From positions 20,595 through 54,419 of the forward strand of contig CAMYJZ010000019.1 of assembly GCA_947258845.1 (NCBI GenBank): a stretch of 33,825 nt of DNA. Direction: 5' to 3'. Shown here in pieces: positions 1-8,618 of this stretch. The notes beneath the pieces were generated by a model, which did not search any database, was not told where the DNA came from, and was given only the letters and a program-made list of their open reading frames with translations. A program made the translations under genes and the position numbers. Origin of the DNA: an uncultured Ectothiorhodospiraceae bacterium (GTDB lineage: Bacteria > Pseudomonadota > Gammaproteobacteria > UBA9214). Numbering within the stretch: position 1 is the stretch's first letter; the number at the start of each line of letters is the position of its first letter.

Positions 1-1156
1 GCGCGATGATCCAGCCGAAGACCTTGCCGGAACGCACGATCAGCTCATTGCTCGCCTGCCGGTTGATGACGCGCCGGTACAGGCCCAGGCTGAACAGGGT
101 GCAGGTGCTGTTCAGGGCCGAGTTGTAGCTGGAGAGGATGGCGCCCGTCATCACCGCCGCGAAGAAACCGGCAAAGGGCGTCGGCAGCACCTGGTTCACC
201 AGCATGCCGTAGGCATGATCCGCCTTGATGTCCTGGCCCGCGAACAGGGCGTAGGCGATCATGCCAGGGATCACCAGGTAGAGCGGACCGACCAGCTTCA
301 GCAGGCCGGTCGCCAGCACGCCTTTCTGACCCTCGGCCAGCGACTTGGCGCCAAAGGTGCGCTGGATGATCTGCTGGTTGGTGGTCCAGTAAAACATGTG
401 CAGCAGCAGGATGCCTGAAAAGACCGTGCCGAACGGCACCCCGCTGTCAGGACCACCGATGGAGTTGAAGCGGCCGGGGTTGCCCGCCGACAGTGCATCG
501 ATGCCCGCAAGGAATTCACCCTCGCCGAGCGCATTCAGACCAAACCAGGCGATCATCAGGCCGCCGGCCAGCAGGCCGATGCCGTTGATGGTGTCGGATA
601 CGGCAACGGTGCGCAGACCACCGAACAGCGCGTAGACCGAACCGATGAGGCCGACCACCCAGACGATGATCCACAGGGTCTGCGTGTGCGATTCGAGGCC
701 GAGGTAGCCCTGCACGTCGAGGATGCCGATCAGCCCCGTGGCGCCGGTGTAGAGAATGATCGGCAGCAGGATCCCGGCATAGGCGACCAGGAAAATCAGG
801 TTGGTGATGACCTGGGTCTGGTGATCGAAGCGGATCTCCAGGTACTCCGGCACGGTCGACACGCCGCTGCGCAGGAAGCGCGGCAGGAAGAACAGCGCCA
901 TGCACACCAGTGCGATGACGGCCACGACCTCCCAGACCATGACGGCAAAACCATGGGTAAAGGCGGCGCCGTTGAGCCCGACCATCTGCTCGGTGGAGAG
1001 GTTGGTCAGGAGCAGGGAGCCGGCGATCAGCGGCCAGGTCAGGCTGCGACCGGCGAGGAAAATGCCCTGGCTGGTGGCATGGTCATCCCGGCGCGTCAGC
1101 CACCAGGTGAGCGCGGCCACCAGGGCGGTGAAGAACAGGAAGGAGGCCAGGATCAT
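1..1156 (-). CDS. SSS-family sodium/sugar symporter (3' part lies outside window)
   Basis: I translated the reverse complement by eye. About 385 residues are visible before the window edge cuts the gene. The protein begins MILASFLFFTALVAAL and has the sequences FLAGRSLTWPLIAGSLLLTNLSTEQ (split here as FLAGRSLTW and LLLTNLSTEQ) and NSALNSTCTLFSLGLY, which are typical of the solute:sodium symporter family, closest in style to the Vibrio sodium/galactose transporter type. Many hydrophobic segments follow one another, so it is an inner-membrane protein. The ATG at 1156 is the only good start: an in-frame stop lies about 10 codons upstream. It is on the same strand as the glucan-degrading left arm and probably imports glucose or a related sugar released there. 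It follows a strong terminator, so it likely has its own promoter in 1157-1234. Substrate is inferred. Confidence 0.85.
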   Translation of the reverse strand, partial: MILASFLFFTALVAALTWWLTRRDDHATSQGIFLAGRSLTWPLIAGSLLLTNLSTEQMVGLNGAAFTHGFAVMVWEVVAVIALVCMALFFLPRFLRSGVSTVPEYLEIRFDHQTQVITNLIFLVAYAGILLPIILYTGATGLIGILDVQGYLGLESHTQTLWIIVWVVGLIGSVYALFGGLRTVAVSDTINGIGLLAGGLMIAWFGLNALGEGEFLAGIDALSAGNPGRFNSIGGPDSGVPFGTVFSGILLLHMFYWTTNQQIIQRTFGAKSLAEGQKGVLATGLLKLVGPLYLVIPGMIAYALFAGQDIKADHAYGMLVNQVLPTPFAGFFAAVMTGAILSSYNSALNSTCTLFSLGLYRRVINRQASNELIVRSGKVFGWIIA

Positions 1157-1221
1157 CGCATCAGGGGGCGTCGAAGCACAGTGCTAATTGATGCGAGGAA
1201 AGATACTGTGCGCTGGCGCGA

Positions 1222-1264
1222 TTACAAAAAGAAACCGGGCGTTGGCATGGCTGCCAACGCCCGG
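1222..1264 (-). terminator. Rho-independent terminator of the PEP-CTERM gene
   Basis: A perfect 13-bp stem (CCGGGCGTTGGCA, 1235-1247, paired with 1252-1264) has a 4-base loop. Read on the minus strand it is followed by a T-rich run (tttctttttg). It sits 78 bases beyond the stop of the 1342-2019 gene. Confidence 0.85.
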
Positions 1265-1341
1265 ATGGTACTCGTTACATCTGCGGCATGCGAAAACGGA
1301 TCTCGCGTGCCAATGCCGTCACGATGACGGCGAAACATGCG

Positions 1342-2019
1342 TCAGCCCTTGCGGCGACGACGTGCTACACCGACCAGGCCGACCAGACCGGAACCGAACA
1401 GCCAGACGGCAGCGGGGACTGGAATGGCCTGTACTTCAAGTTCAAGCGATGCGGCATCGAACCTTGGTGCACCACCGCCAATGCCAGCGAATGGTCCGGT
1501 AATGAGGGTGAGCCGTACACCGTTTGTTCCCCTCTCAGTGGGGACTGTTGCACCAACGACCCCAATCTGAGTCCAAACATCTAGGGGGGCAGTGAAGTCA
1601 ATGGTCGACCCAAAGGATACGATACCATTCTGAGCACCATCAGTTAACCATTCAAGATTGACTGCAGCAATCTGACCATCCAACATTGGGTCAGCACTGT
1701 CGTTCAGAACCCATGCAGTGCCAGTCACCACATCAGTCGGGTTTACTGAGAAATCTTGAAATACGCCAGCTTCACCGAATACTTTGAGTACAACGGTTCC
1801 CTCTAAAGCTCCAGCCGGACCGATCGGCGGCACCCCTTGGATACGGAAAGCAGGACCGAATGCGGTCCAGCCATTACCCGCTCCAGCAGCCTCAGCACCG
1901 ACAAACGCTGGATCTTCAAAACCTGGATTGACGAGCACGTTTGCGTGAGCGATGCCGGCACACAGTGCGAAAAGCGAAACCGACCCCACGAATTTTAAGA
2001 TACTGTTCTTAATAGTCAT
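1342..2019 (-). CDS. PEP-CTERM-sorted protein with a CBM-like jelly-roll domain
   Basis: 225 aa. Residues 1-26 form a signal peptide (ends AGIAHA). The C-terminus carries a PEP-CTERM sorting signal: IPVPAAVWLFGSGLVGLVG followed by the basic tail RRRRKG. Such proteins are processed by exosortase and are usually surface-bound or exported with exopolysaccharide. The body (about residues 27-195) begins NVLVNPGFEDP, has LKVFGEAGVFQDF and ends with RFDAASLELE. This resembles CBM4/9-like modules and is recognisably related to domains in the lipoprotein at 4011-5351 and in the GH16 at 10522-13266. An inferred role is binding beta-glucan at the surface. RBS agaggg lies 7 bases before the ATG. It is preceded by two operator-like palindromes and followed by its own terminator, so it is probably a single-gene unit of the regulon. 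No exosortase gene is in the window. Confidence 0.85.
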   Translation of the reverse strand: MTIKNSILKFVGSVSLFALCAGIAHANVLVNPGFEDPAFVGAEAAGAGNGWTAFGPAFRIQGVPPIGPAGALEGTVVLKVFGEAGVFQDFSVNPTDVVTGTAWVLNDSADPMLDGQIAAVNLEWLTDGAQNGIVSFGSTIDFTAPLDVWTQIGVVGATVPTERGTNGVRLTLITGPFAGIGGGAPRFDAASLELEVQAIPVPAAVWLFGSGLVGLVGVARRRRKG

Positions 2020-2102
2020 TTTGTAGCCCTCTTGAGAAATCTCACGAATTTTCTCTCAACCGATTTGAAAGAACTTCTGGTTATTTTTCTAGCAATGCAT
2101 AT

Positions 2103-2114
2103 TGCTATATAGCA
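2103..2114. promoter_or_regulatory. Operator-like palindrome O1 (TGCTATATAGCA)
   Basis: Perfect 12-bp palindrome, identical to the copy at 13430-13441 between the divergent arms. It overlaps the TATATA that I read as the -10 box of the PEP-CTERM promoter. Likely bound by the AraR-type regulator encoded at 13622; binding is inferred. Confidence 0.6.
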
Positions 2115-2135
2115 GTTTTGGTGTAACTTCATCAA
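2106..2135 (-). promoter_or_regulatory. Candidate sigma-70 promoter of the PEP-CTERM gene
   Basis: On the minus strand TTGATG (2135-2130) and TATATA (2111-2106) are separated by 18 bp, about 90 bases upstream of the ATG. The -10 lies inside operator O1 and the -35 lies next to O2, so a bound repressor would block it. Confidence 0.45.
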
Positions 2136-2140
2136 CAAAC

Positions 2141-2152
2141 TGCTATATAGCT
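2141..2152. promoter_or_regulatory. Operator-like palindrome O2 (TGCTATATAGCT)
   Basis: Second copy, one base different from O1, in inverted orientation. GCTATATAGCAGTTT at 2104-2118 and its exact reverse complement at 2137-2151 form a 15-bp inverted repeat. The palindrome centres are 38 bp apart, bracketing the promoter. Confidence 0.6.
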
Positions 2153-2478
2153 ATGCATAATCGATGCCATATTTCTATCTATCTGATTTTTATTTATTAT
2201 TTTTCATACCATGTAACTCGTCCACCCTGGCCGGCATCGTTTTGTAAGGCATTCTGACATCGGAAAATGCAAAGCCTGGCTTATGGGCTGATAAAATTTA
2301 TATGAATTACAGTAGTTTGCCAAATAATTGGCGGGTATGCGCCGGGCTCTGCCACTCAGTCGGGATCCCTTACAGTCTCCGGTACCTTAACAGCCTGCTG
2401 CGGAAATCCGTCCCGCCGGAGCGTCACTACCGCCGGCGCCCCGCCCGGAAAATGTCCTGACAAACAGTACGGCCCGGG

Positions 2479-2502
2479 CTTGACGGGCGAAATCCCGTCA
2501 AG
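2479..2502 (-). terminator. Stem-loop after the GH1 gene
   Basis: Perfect 9-bp stem CTTGACGGG / CCCGTCAAG with a 6-base loop, about 30 bases after the GH1 stop at the end of the left arm. There is no U-tract, so it may be a weak terminator or an RNA-stabilising hairpin. Confidence 0.45.
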
Positions 2503-2530
2503 CATGGACCCGTTGCTGCGCGGTGGCCGG

Positions 2531-3889
2531 TCAGGCGTCACGGGCCAGGTGCCCGCCACGGCTGGCGATCACCTCTCGGTACCAGTGCGCGGAATCCTTC
2601 AGGGTGCGACGCTGGCTGGCATAGTCCACGTGGATCAGCCCGAAGCGTTTGGCATAACCCTCGGCCCATTCGAAGTTATCCATGACCGACCAGAGAAAAT
2701 ACCCCAGTGCCGGCACGCCCTCCGCAATCGCACGGCTGTATTCCTCAAGATATTGTTGTAAAAAATCGATGCGCTGCCGGTCATGGACGCGATCGTCCTC
2801 TAGGGTGTCGTCACTCGCCATGCCGTTTTCGGTGATGACGATCGGCAGCCGGTAGCGCTCGTGCAGGAAGCGCGGGCCCCAGTAAAGCGCCTCGGGCGTG
2901 ACCGGCCAGCCCATGGCCGTCACCGGCAGGTCGGCGTCGGGGACATTCTCGGCCTCCCCTGCCGGCGTCGCACGGATGCACCGACCGGAATAGATATTCG
3001 CACCGAAAAAATCCAGCGGTTGATGGATAATCGCGAGGTCGCCTGACGGCAGTTCGGGCATGTCGGCTGCAAACAGCCGCAGTCCGTCTTCCGGGTAGTG
3101 CCCGAGGATCATGGGATCCGAGAACCAGCTGTTGTTGAAGAAACTTTTCCTGCGGATTGCGAACATCCGGCGGCGGGCGGCGGTGATATCCTCAGGCCGG
3201 CCGGTTGCCGGTATCGAGACCAGGTTCGCCTGTACCGTGCCGATCAGTGGGGCTTTTATGGCCCGCGCACGGATCACCTGCACAGCCCGCCCGTGCGCCA
3301 GCAGGGCGTGATGCGCGGCGCGCAGGACTTCGGCAAGGCCCATCTGCAGACCGGGCGCATGGCTGCCATCCAGGTGCCCCATGCCGATGAAGCACTGCGG
3401 CTCGTTGAGCGTCATCCAGTGGGCGACCCGGTCAGAGAGCCTGTCCACCACGCGGGCGGTGTACTCGGCAAACCAGTCGGCACTGTCCCGGTTCAGCCAG
3501 CCGCCCCGACAGTAGAGTGCGTAGGGATAGTCCCAGTGAAACAGGGTCACCCAGGGCGCTATGCCGCGTTCCAGCAGCGCATCGACCAGCCGGCTGTAGA
3601 AATCCAGCCCCTTGTCGTTGATGACGCCCGTGCCCTCGGGAAGAATGCGTGGCCAGCTGATAGAGAAACGGTAGGCCTGCAGGCCCATCTCGGCCATCAG
3701 GCCGACATCTTCCCGGTATCGGCGGTAATGGTCACAGGCCATCTCACCGGTGTCGCCGTTCTTGATCCTGCCCGGCTGACGGCCCAGCATGTCCCATACG
3801 GACATGCCGCCCCCGTCACGGTATGCCGCCCCCTCTACCTGGTAGCTGGAGGTTGCAGCGCCCCAGATAAAATCTTTCGGGAATGCCAT
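2531..3889 (-). CDS. GH1 beta-glucosidase, cytoplasmic
   Basis: 452 aa from ATG 3889; a TTG one codon upstream is possible but less likely, since GH1 enzymes commonly begin M-x-FPKDFxWG. It carries the GH1 N-terminal signature FIWGAATSSYQVEGA, the acid/base glutamate in TLNEP (E163) and the nucleophile in VITENG (E354). The FEWAEGYAKRFGLIHVDY block near the C-terminus is also typical. There is no signal peptide, so it acts in the cytoplasm, probably releasing glucose from beta-1,3-linked disaccharides and short oligosaccharides. It is the last gene of the minus-strand arm that starts at the GH16, 121 bp after the lipoprotein gene. Linkage preference cannot be read from the sequence; other beta-glucosides or beta-galactosides are possible. 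Confidence 0.95.
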   Translation of the reverse strand: MAFPKDFIWGAATSSYQVEGAAYRDGGGMSVWDMLGRQPGRIKNGDTGEMACDHYRRYREDVGLMAEMGLQAYRFSISWPRILPEGTGVINDKGLDFYSRLVDALLERGIAPWVTLFHWDYPYALYCRGGWLNRDSADWFAEYTARVVDRLSDRVAHWMTLNEPQCFIGMGHLDGSHAPGLQMGLAEVLRAAHHALLAHGRAVQVIRARAIKAPLIGTVQANLVSIPATGRPEDITAARRRMFAIRRKSFFNNSWFSDPMILGHYPEDGLRLFAADMPELPSGDLAIIHQPLDFFGANIYSGRCIRATPAGEAENVPDADLPVTAMGWPVTPEALYWGPRFLHERYRLPIVITENGMASDDTLEDDRVHDRQRIDFLQQYLEEYSRAIAEGVPALGYFLWSVMDNFEWAEGYAKRFGLIHVDYASQRRTLKDSAHWYREVIASRGGHLARDA

Positions 3890-3946
3890 CAATGGGCGAG
3901 TGAATGCAGCCAGGGCAAATCAGCGCCACTGCCAAGCAAAAAGTCT

Positions 3947-3960
3947 GATCTGTACAGATC
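3947..3960. promoter_or_regulatory. 14-bp perfect palindrome upstream of GH1
   Basis: GATCTGTACAGATC lies between the lipoprotein gene and GH1, about 60 bases before the GH1 start. It differs from the TATATA operator, so it may be a site for a second factor or chance. Confidence 0.3.
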
Positions 3961-4010
3961 TCTGATAACTATTTCGACGCAGGATGCAATCCGAAAATCA
4001 CGCGCTTGAA

Positions 4011-5351
4011 CTAGAAAACGTTGACTGACAGGACACCATCGTTGGGACAGTCCACGCCGCAGGGTACATAGGTATACCCCCACTCACCTATCTCACCCAG
4101 TGCGCCAAGGGGGCTTGGAACTGGAAGTCCTTCCAGGCTTGCGTCATCCCAGAAAATGGAGCCCCCACCACCGCCAATGTCGATATGCAGCAACAAGAGC
4201 CTGGCAGTGACTGCATCGGGAGGCGCGGTGCCCTGAACCGACAACTCTGTCCAGTCGGAAGGTGAGAGCCCGCTCCTGGGCGCCAGCAGGATATTCTCCC
4301 CCCCAACTGTGTCAGCGAACACCTCCAGGGCTTCACCGACTTGAACACCAAGATCATCGAGAAATGTCAGTTGCAGAAGCGCAAGATTGTTGAATTCATC
4401 GCCGGCCCAGTTCATGGCGTACACGGATGCGGTATAGGTTTCATGAGGGGTTACCGGATATTCCTGGAAGGCCCCACCATCACCCCCGAACTGCTTGAGG
4501 ACCTGGGTGTCGGTAAGTGCGGTTGGATTCACACTGTTACCGCCGGGTTGATAGAGGTTGCTGGTCGTAAATGCATTGTTGAAACATGTCCAGTCCCTCG
4601 AACAGGCAACATCACCATCCAATGCGTCGGTACCAGGACTGGTCTCCTCAAAACTGTCGTTGCGCATCAGGTTCTCTTCGGTGACTGGCAACAGCAGTGA
4701 ATAACCATTGGGGTAGAAGCTGGGAGTTGAAGAAGCATCGGATGTCGCAAGTTGTCTATGTAAATGATCGCCAACCAGCAGGTTGAGTTGCTGAGAAACA
4801 AATACTTCCGGGAAACCAAATGGACCAAAGAAAGTCACGGACCCAAAATAATTATCCAGGACTGAGCGGTAGGCCTTTACAGCCTGTCGCCGCACGAGCG
4901 GATCGCCAATGCCAATCTGAACCTGTGCCGTCCATAATTCGTGCAATGCACGCGCGGTGTAATACTGATTCTCCCCGGAGCTTCTACGCGCCAGCGCCGT
5001 CGCCCAGAGATAGAAGCGTGCCTTTGCGCCCGTGGGCCCCGGTGGAATCTCCTCCAACAGTTCCAGCTTGCCAATGGGTTCATCAGGATTGTTTTCATCA
5101 AACTCACCGGTCGGAATATTCTGATAGGGATTCTCCTCGTCCAGGAGGACACAGGTCTCCCGGTAAACCCCCGCATCTTCACAACGCAATCCAAGGATCA
5201 GGTCGGTCGGCAGGGTGTAGGAAGTAAAGGGGGTTCCATCGGTACTGTCAGGACCACAGCCAGTAGTAAAGAGCACAACCAGCCCGAGCAGCATGGTACG
5301 GAGTCCTGCAGAGGCGACTGACCCCATTTTGTTTGAATTGGTGATTCTCAT
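4011..5351 (-). CDS. Lipoprotein with C-terminal CBM-like domain, probable glucan-binding protein
   Basis: 446 aa. The lipobox LFTTGC puts the lipidated cysteine at residue 32. Residues about 40-215 form a domain I do not recognise, predicted partly helical (LWATALARRSSGENQYYTAR). Residues about 218-415 form a CBM4/9-like module: NDSFEE, LKQFGGDGGAFQEY, FNNLALLQLTF, DWTELSVQGTAP and IFWDDASLEG. The last motifs align closely with FNNLAIVQLTF, DWTEISLSATAP and YWDDIILTS in the GH16. No catalytic motif is evident. RBS ggaga precedes ATG 5351, and the gene lies 28 bp after the fusion gene, so they are co-transcribed. By analogy with SusD/SGBP proteins of Bacteroidetes it may capture glucan at the cell surface and hand it to the fusion; this is inference and there is no homology to SusD visible. 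Confidence 0.75.
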   Translation of the reverse strand: MRITNSNKMGSVASAGLRTMLLGLVVLFTTGCGPDSTDGTPFTSYTLPTDLILGLRCEDAGVYRETCVLLDEENPYQNIPTGEFDENNPDEPIGKLELLEEIPPGPTGAKARFYLWATALARRSSGENQYYTARALHELWTAQVQIGIGDPLVRRQAVKAYRSVLDNYFGSVTFFGPFGFPEVFVSQQLNLLVGDHLHRQLATSDASSTPSFYPNGYSLLLPVTEENLMRNDSFEETSPGTDALDGDVACSRDWTCFNNAFTTSNLYQPGGNSVNPTALTDTQVLKQFGGDGGAFQEYPVTPHETYTASVYAMNWAGDEFNNLALLQLTFLDDLGVQVGEALEVFADTVGGENILLAPRSGLSPSDWTELSVQGTAPPDAVTARLLLLHIDIGGGGGSIFWDDASLEGLPVPSPLGALGEIGEWGYTYVPCGVDCPNDGVLSVNVF

Positions 5352-5379
5352 GAGAATGTCTCCGGCAAAGCAAACCCGT

Positions 5380-8300
5380 CTACTGGAAGGCCCACTTGAA
5401 ATAGAACATGGTTAAAAAATCATAGCCATTTGCGCCATCCCGATACTCATCGTCCGGCGAGTTCTCGTCCAGCGTCCGGTACAGCGCCCGGATACCGATT
5501 TTGCTGGATTCATCCTCGTCCAGGCGCTGATCGAGCAGCAGCGAATAGTCCAGCTTGTACTGTTCGGGGTAGGTAACATTGAACTGCCGATGAAAATCAT
5601 ACGGTCCCCAGGCGTCTTTCTTGAAGTACCCGGAGAGAATGTGCTTCCGGTTGAAGATGAACTTGGCGTCCGCCTCGTAGAATTCACGCGCGCCCCCGTT
5701 CGGATCTCCGGTCGACTGCTGCTGCCCGGCGACCAGGTTGGTAATCAACTTGAAATCGCGGTGCGTATTGAACACCATCCGGTTCGACACTTTCCAGATA
5801 TCCTCTGCCGGGAGACCCTGGCCAAAGGGTGCATTGAACCCGCCCTCGTCAAAGAAAAACAGGTAGGAATCGGTTGGCGTCGGGTACTCCGTGTAATTGG
5901 CCCCGATATTGAAGGCAAACGCGGCATTTTCACGCCGGTCATTGTCCCAGTGATAAAAGAACGTGGCGGGTGTGGGGTCATAGGTTAAAAAGATCTCGGC
6001 CGACCTGGCCTCCCGGTTGTCCAGCACCGCGAAGGGATCATCTTCCCGGTTGCGCGGGCTGATGCCGGGATCGCCACCAACCACCGGATCAAAGAGCGGG
6101 TTGGCATCCTCCAGGTTGTCGCGATACAGGAAGCGCGGGTAGATCATGAAGTCACCGTAATTCATCATGATACCGGCCTCGTACTCCTGCTTGTTGCCCA
6201 GTGACGAATAGGGAAGGTAGGTGCCCGGTGTGCCCCCGGTCCCGAATTCCCTGAGCTGATCGCCCCCGTCTGCCACCAGGCCGGCATAATGGGCCGCCAG
6301 GTAGAGCTGGGAAAAATGCAGGTTGCCGATGTGCAGGCTGGACGGCTTGTATGTCAGCTGCGCCCTGGCTCCCAGCGTATCCTCGAACTCTATTTCATCG
6401 ATGTAGGTGGTAGTGCCGGTTCTGCGGTCATATTCGTCGTCCTCCTTTTCCGTGCTGGCCATGATACCGCCAACCTCGAGCTTGGTGCTGTCAGTGAGAT
6501 CGGTTTTTGCATAGATGGTTGTCTGGCGTGACTGGCGCTCGGTTGCTTCCGTTGCCGTCGCCGAATCATCGAGCCTGGACACGTCCTCGGAATGCATGAA
6601 GGTATAATCGATGTCGCCAATCTTGTTGCTGTACTTGAGCATCACCAGCGGGTTTGCACCCCAGTAGACCTCGGGTCCGAACAGCAGCTTGAGCCCGTCG
6701 AGTTTTCCCTTGCCGACTATTTCCGCCCCAAAAGGCGCCTTGGCGTTCCAGATGTCCTGGCCATCCAGGTCGGTCGTCTCTCTCAACAGGCCAAAGAAAT
6801 CGCCCTCGTATTTCCAGTGGTAACGTTCTGTATGGTAAAAGGCGCTCAGGTCGAATAAATCACCGGTGTACGTGGCATCGAAATCATAAATCTCAATATT
6901 TTCACGATCCGGGTCAGGCTGATTGAGCTCCCAACCATAGGTGATTTCGAAGTTATCCTTGTCGGCTGCATTCGCAAAAAGATTGACTGTGAATTGCCCT
7001 TCTATTCTATCGTTCGGCTGAAATTCAAAATCCAGGAAGGCCCATTCACCGTCGGTGAACTCGATCGCATCTTCACCATCGATGTCGATCTCATCTTCCG
7101 ACCCTTTCAGCACGAATTCGCCCTCGAGACTACCGCCCGTAAAACTCAACAGCTTCTTGCTCTCGTGCTTGTCATAGCCGTGCTCCCGCTCGCTTTTCAA
7201 CATGCGGACATCGGCCTTGAGTTCCTGGTAATCCATGTTGATATTGCCGATATCCTGGTTTATCGCGGCCTTTTTGTATTTATAGGGATCGATCTTCCAG
7301 ATCTCGGAGAGCACGTCGTAGGCCATCCTCGGTATGGCCTCGTAAACGCCGTCCACGTTGGGCGTACCCAGCCGGGCGATGCCGAACCATTCCTCGTTCA
7401 TGTTGTTCTTGCCTTCAACATGATCGAATTTATAACCGCCGTTTGCCCATGAGGCGTTGTTGTCATGAATGTCGAGATCCTCCTGGTCCTCGACATTGTA
7501 TTTCCACCATTCATCGCGCCACTCGAACACGAAGCCGCCGATCGAGTTGCCCTCCTCATTGTTGCCGTAGCTCTTGTTGTACATCTCCAGCCACTGTTCC
7601 TTGAGGTAAGTGGCCTGGGCCAGCTGGTCTTCCCGGTTCTCCCTCGCATTGAAGGCATCGCTGCCGAATTCCATGAACACCACGGGCAGGTCCAGCTTGT
7701 TTTTAACGTCCTGCCACAGGTTGGAGACGGGATTGATAAAACTCTTGCCCCGGTACGTATTGACACCAAGCAAATCCAGATCCGTGCAGTACTCGGCAAT
7801 CAGGTCGATATACTGGAGGTCGCCATTGACAATGGTGAAGGGGTGATTCCGATCGATACGCTTGCCTGCTGCGATGACCTCGTTGAACAGGCTGTACAGG
7901 TACTTTGCTTTTCCCCTGTGCCGCTCGCCTTCCGGCAGATTCTCGATTTCGGCACTGGACCATTCGAGACCGTAGTTGTTCTCATTGCCAAGCGCGAACA
8001 TCAGCACACCGGGAGTGTTTTTGTATGTCTCAACCAACTCCAGCACGTTTTTCTTCAGGGTTGCCCGGGTCAGTTCATCGGAGTAATCCGTTGTTGCGAC
8101 CCACTTGCCGCCGACACTGAGGCCATACCTTCCCATGAGATCGTGGTCGTTAATGATCGTCATGATGCCATGTTCTCTGTAGACATAGGTTACCCACTTG
8201 GGCGGTATCTTGGAGAAGGTGCGAATGGCATTCACACCCGCCTTCTTCATCAGGCCAAAGTCGTAATCGAGCACCTTTCTGATAAATTCGTCGGACTGAC

Positions 8301-8529
8301 CCCAGAGGTCGTAGTTGAAATTCTCGTTCCTGGGTATGTAGCCCCATACGACACCCTTGACATAGAAATCCTCGCCATTCACCTGCAGCTTCCAGCCATT
8401 TTCGTCCTGGTGCGTGGTGACCACGTCAGCCGCCTGTGCCGGGCTGACGAATGGAACATGAACAACCAGGAGGAAGACAAAAAGTCCGCAGATATTCCTG
8501 ATGCCCTTACAGAATTTCAGACCTGACAT
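5380..8529 (-). CDS. Fusion of TIM-barrel glycoside hydrolase and C-terminal outer-membrane beta-barrel
   Basis: 1049 aa from ATG 8529 (a GTG three codons upstream is possible, but aaggg is better spaced for the ATG). The signal peptide is residues 1-34, cleaving near AQA-A. Residues about 40-420 form a clan GH-A-like (GH2/GH5-type) catalytic domain, with FALGNENNYG (E183 as likely acid/base) and VVFMEFGSDAF (E287 as likely nucleophile). A charged, probably coiled-coil linker (NMDYQELKADVRMLKSERE) follows. From about residue 455 to the end the sequence alternates polar and aromatic/hydrophobic residues in short strands with acidic loops, and ends with the aromatic FYFKWAFQ, as outer-membrane beta-barrels do. 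It sits in the middle of the left arm. The exact GH family and the barrel are my reading, not a database result. Alternatives are a polysaccharide export porin or a surface hydrolase with a purely anchoring barrel. Confidence 0.75.
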   Translation of the reverse strand: MSGLKFCKGIRNICGLFVFLLVVHVPFVSPAQAADVVTTHQDENGWKLQVNGEDFYVKGVVWGYIPRNENFNYDLWGQSDEFIRKVLDYDFGLMKKAGVNAIRTFSKIPPKWVTYVYREHGIMTIINDHDLMGRYGLSVGGKWVATTDYSDELTRATLKKNVLELVETYKNTPGVLMFALGNENNYGLEWSSAEIENLPEGERHRGKAKYLYSLFNEVIAAGKRIDRNHPFTIVNGDLQYIDLIAEYCTDLDLLGVNTYRGKSFINPVSNLWQDVKNKLDLPVVFMEFGSDAFNARENREDQLAQATYLKEQWLEMYNKSYGNNEEGNSIGGFVFEWRDEWWKYNVEDQEDLDIHDNNASWANGGYKFDHVEGKNNMNEEWFGIARLGTPNVDGVYEAIPRMAYDVLSEIWKIDPYKYKKAAINQDIGNINMDYQELKADVRMLKSEREHGYDKHESKKLLSFTGGSLEGEFVLKGSEDEIDIDGEDAIEFTDGEWAFLDFEFQPNDRIEGQFTVNLFANAADKDNFEITYGWELNQPDPDRENIEIYDFDATYTGDLFDLSAFYHTERYHWKYEGDFFGLLRETTDLDGQDIWNAKAPFGAEIVGKGKLDGLKLLFGPEVYWGANPLVMLKYSNKIGDIDYTFMHSEDVSRLDDSATATEATERQSRQTTIYAKTDLTDSTKLEVGGIMASTEKEDDEYDRRTGTTTYIDEIEFEDTLGARAQLTYKPSSLHIGNLHFSQLYLAAHYAGLVADGGDQLREFGTGGTPGTYLPYSSLGNKQEYEAGIMMNYGDFMIYPRFLYRDNLEDANPLFDPVVGGDPGISPRNREDDPFAVLDNREARSAEIFLTYDPTPATFFYHWDNDRRENAAFAFNIGANYTEYPTPTDSYLFFFDEGGFNAPFGQGLPAEDIWKVSNRMVFNTHRDFKLITNLVAGQQQSTGDPNGGAREFYEADAKFIFNRKHILSGYFKKDAWGPYDFHRQFNVTYPEQYKLDYSLLLDQRLDEDESSKIGIRALYRTLDENSPDDEYRDGANGYDFLTMFYFKWAFQ

Positions 8530-8618
8530 GGTGACCACCCTTAGTATTTGCAGAAATCAACTAATGAAATATAAATAAACAATTTGCCTGTATTGCATCG
8601 AAAATATCCCGATCCTGT

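Larger units (their letters stand above)
2020..2530. other. Intergenic region with promoter and operators for the PEP-CTERM gene
   Basis: No credible gene. Positions 2095-2160 hold two operator-like palindromes and a promoter-like pair for the PEP-CTERM gene. Positions 2160-2350 are AT-rich with nothing I recognise. A hairpin at 2479-2502 lies just past the GH1 stop. Confidence 0.6.

Noticed and set aside
686-1327. 213-codon plus-strand frame at the left end
   Set aside because: Antisense to the SSS symporter and running through its terminator region; composition is unlike a protein.
3098-4009. 303-codon plus-strand frame opposite GH1
   Set aside because: Antisense to a full GH1 enzyme; no family motifs.
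7465-8526. 353-codon plus-strand frame opposite the glycosidase/barrel fusion
   Set aside because: Shadow of the real minus-strand gene, which has signal peptide and catalytic motifs.
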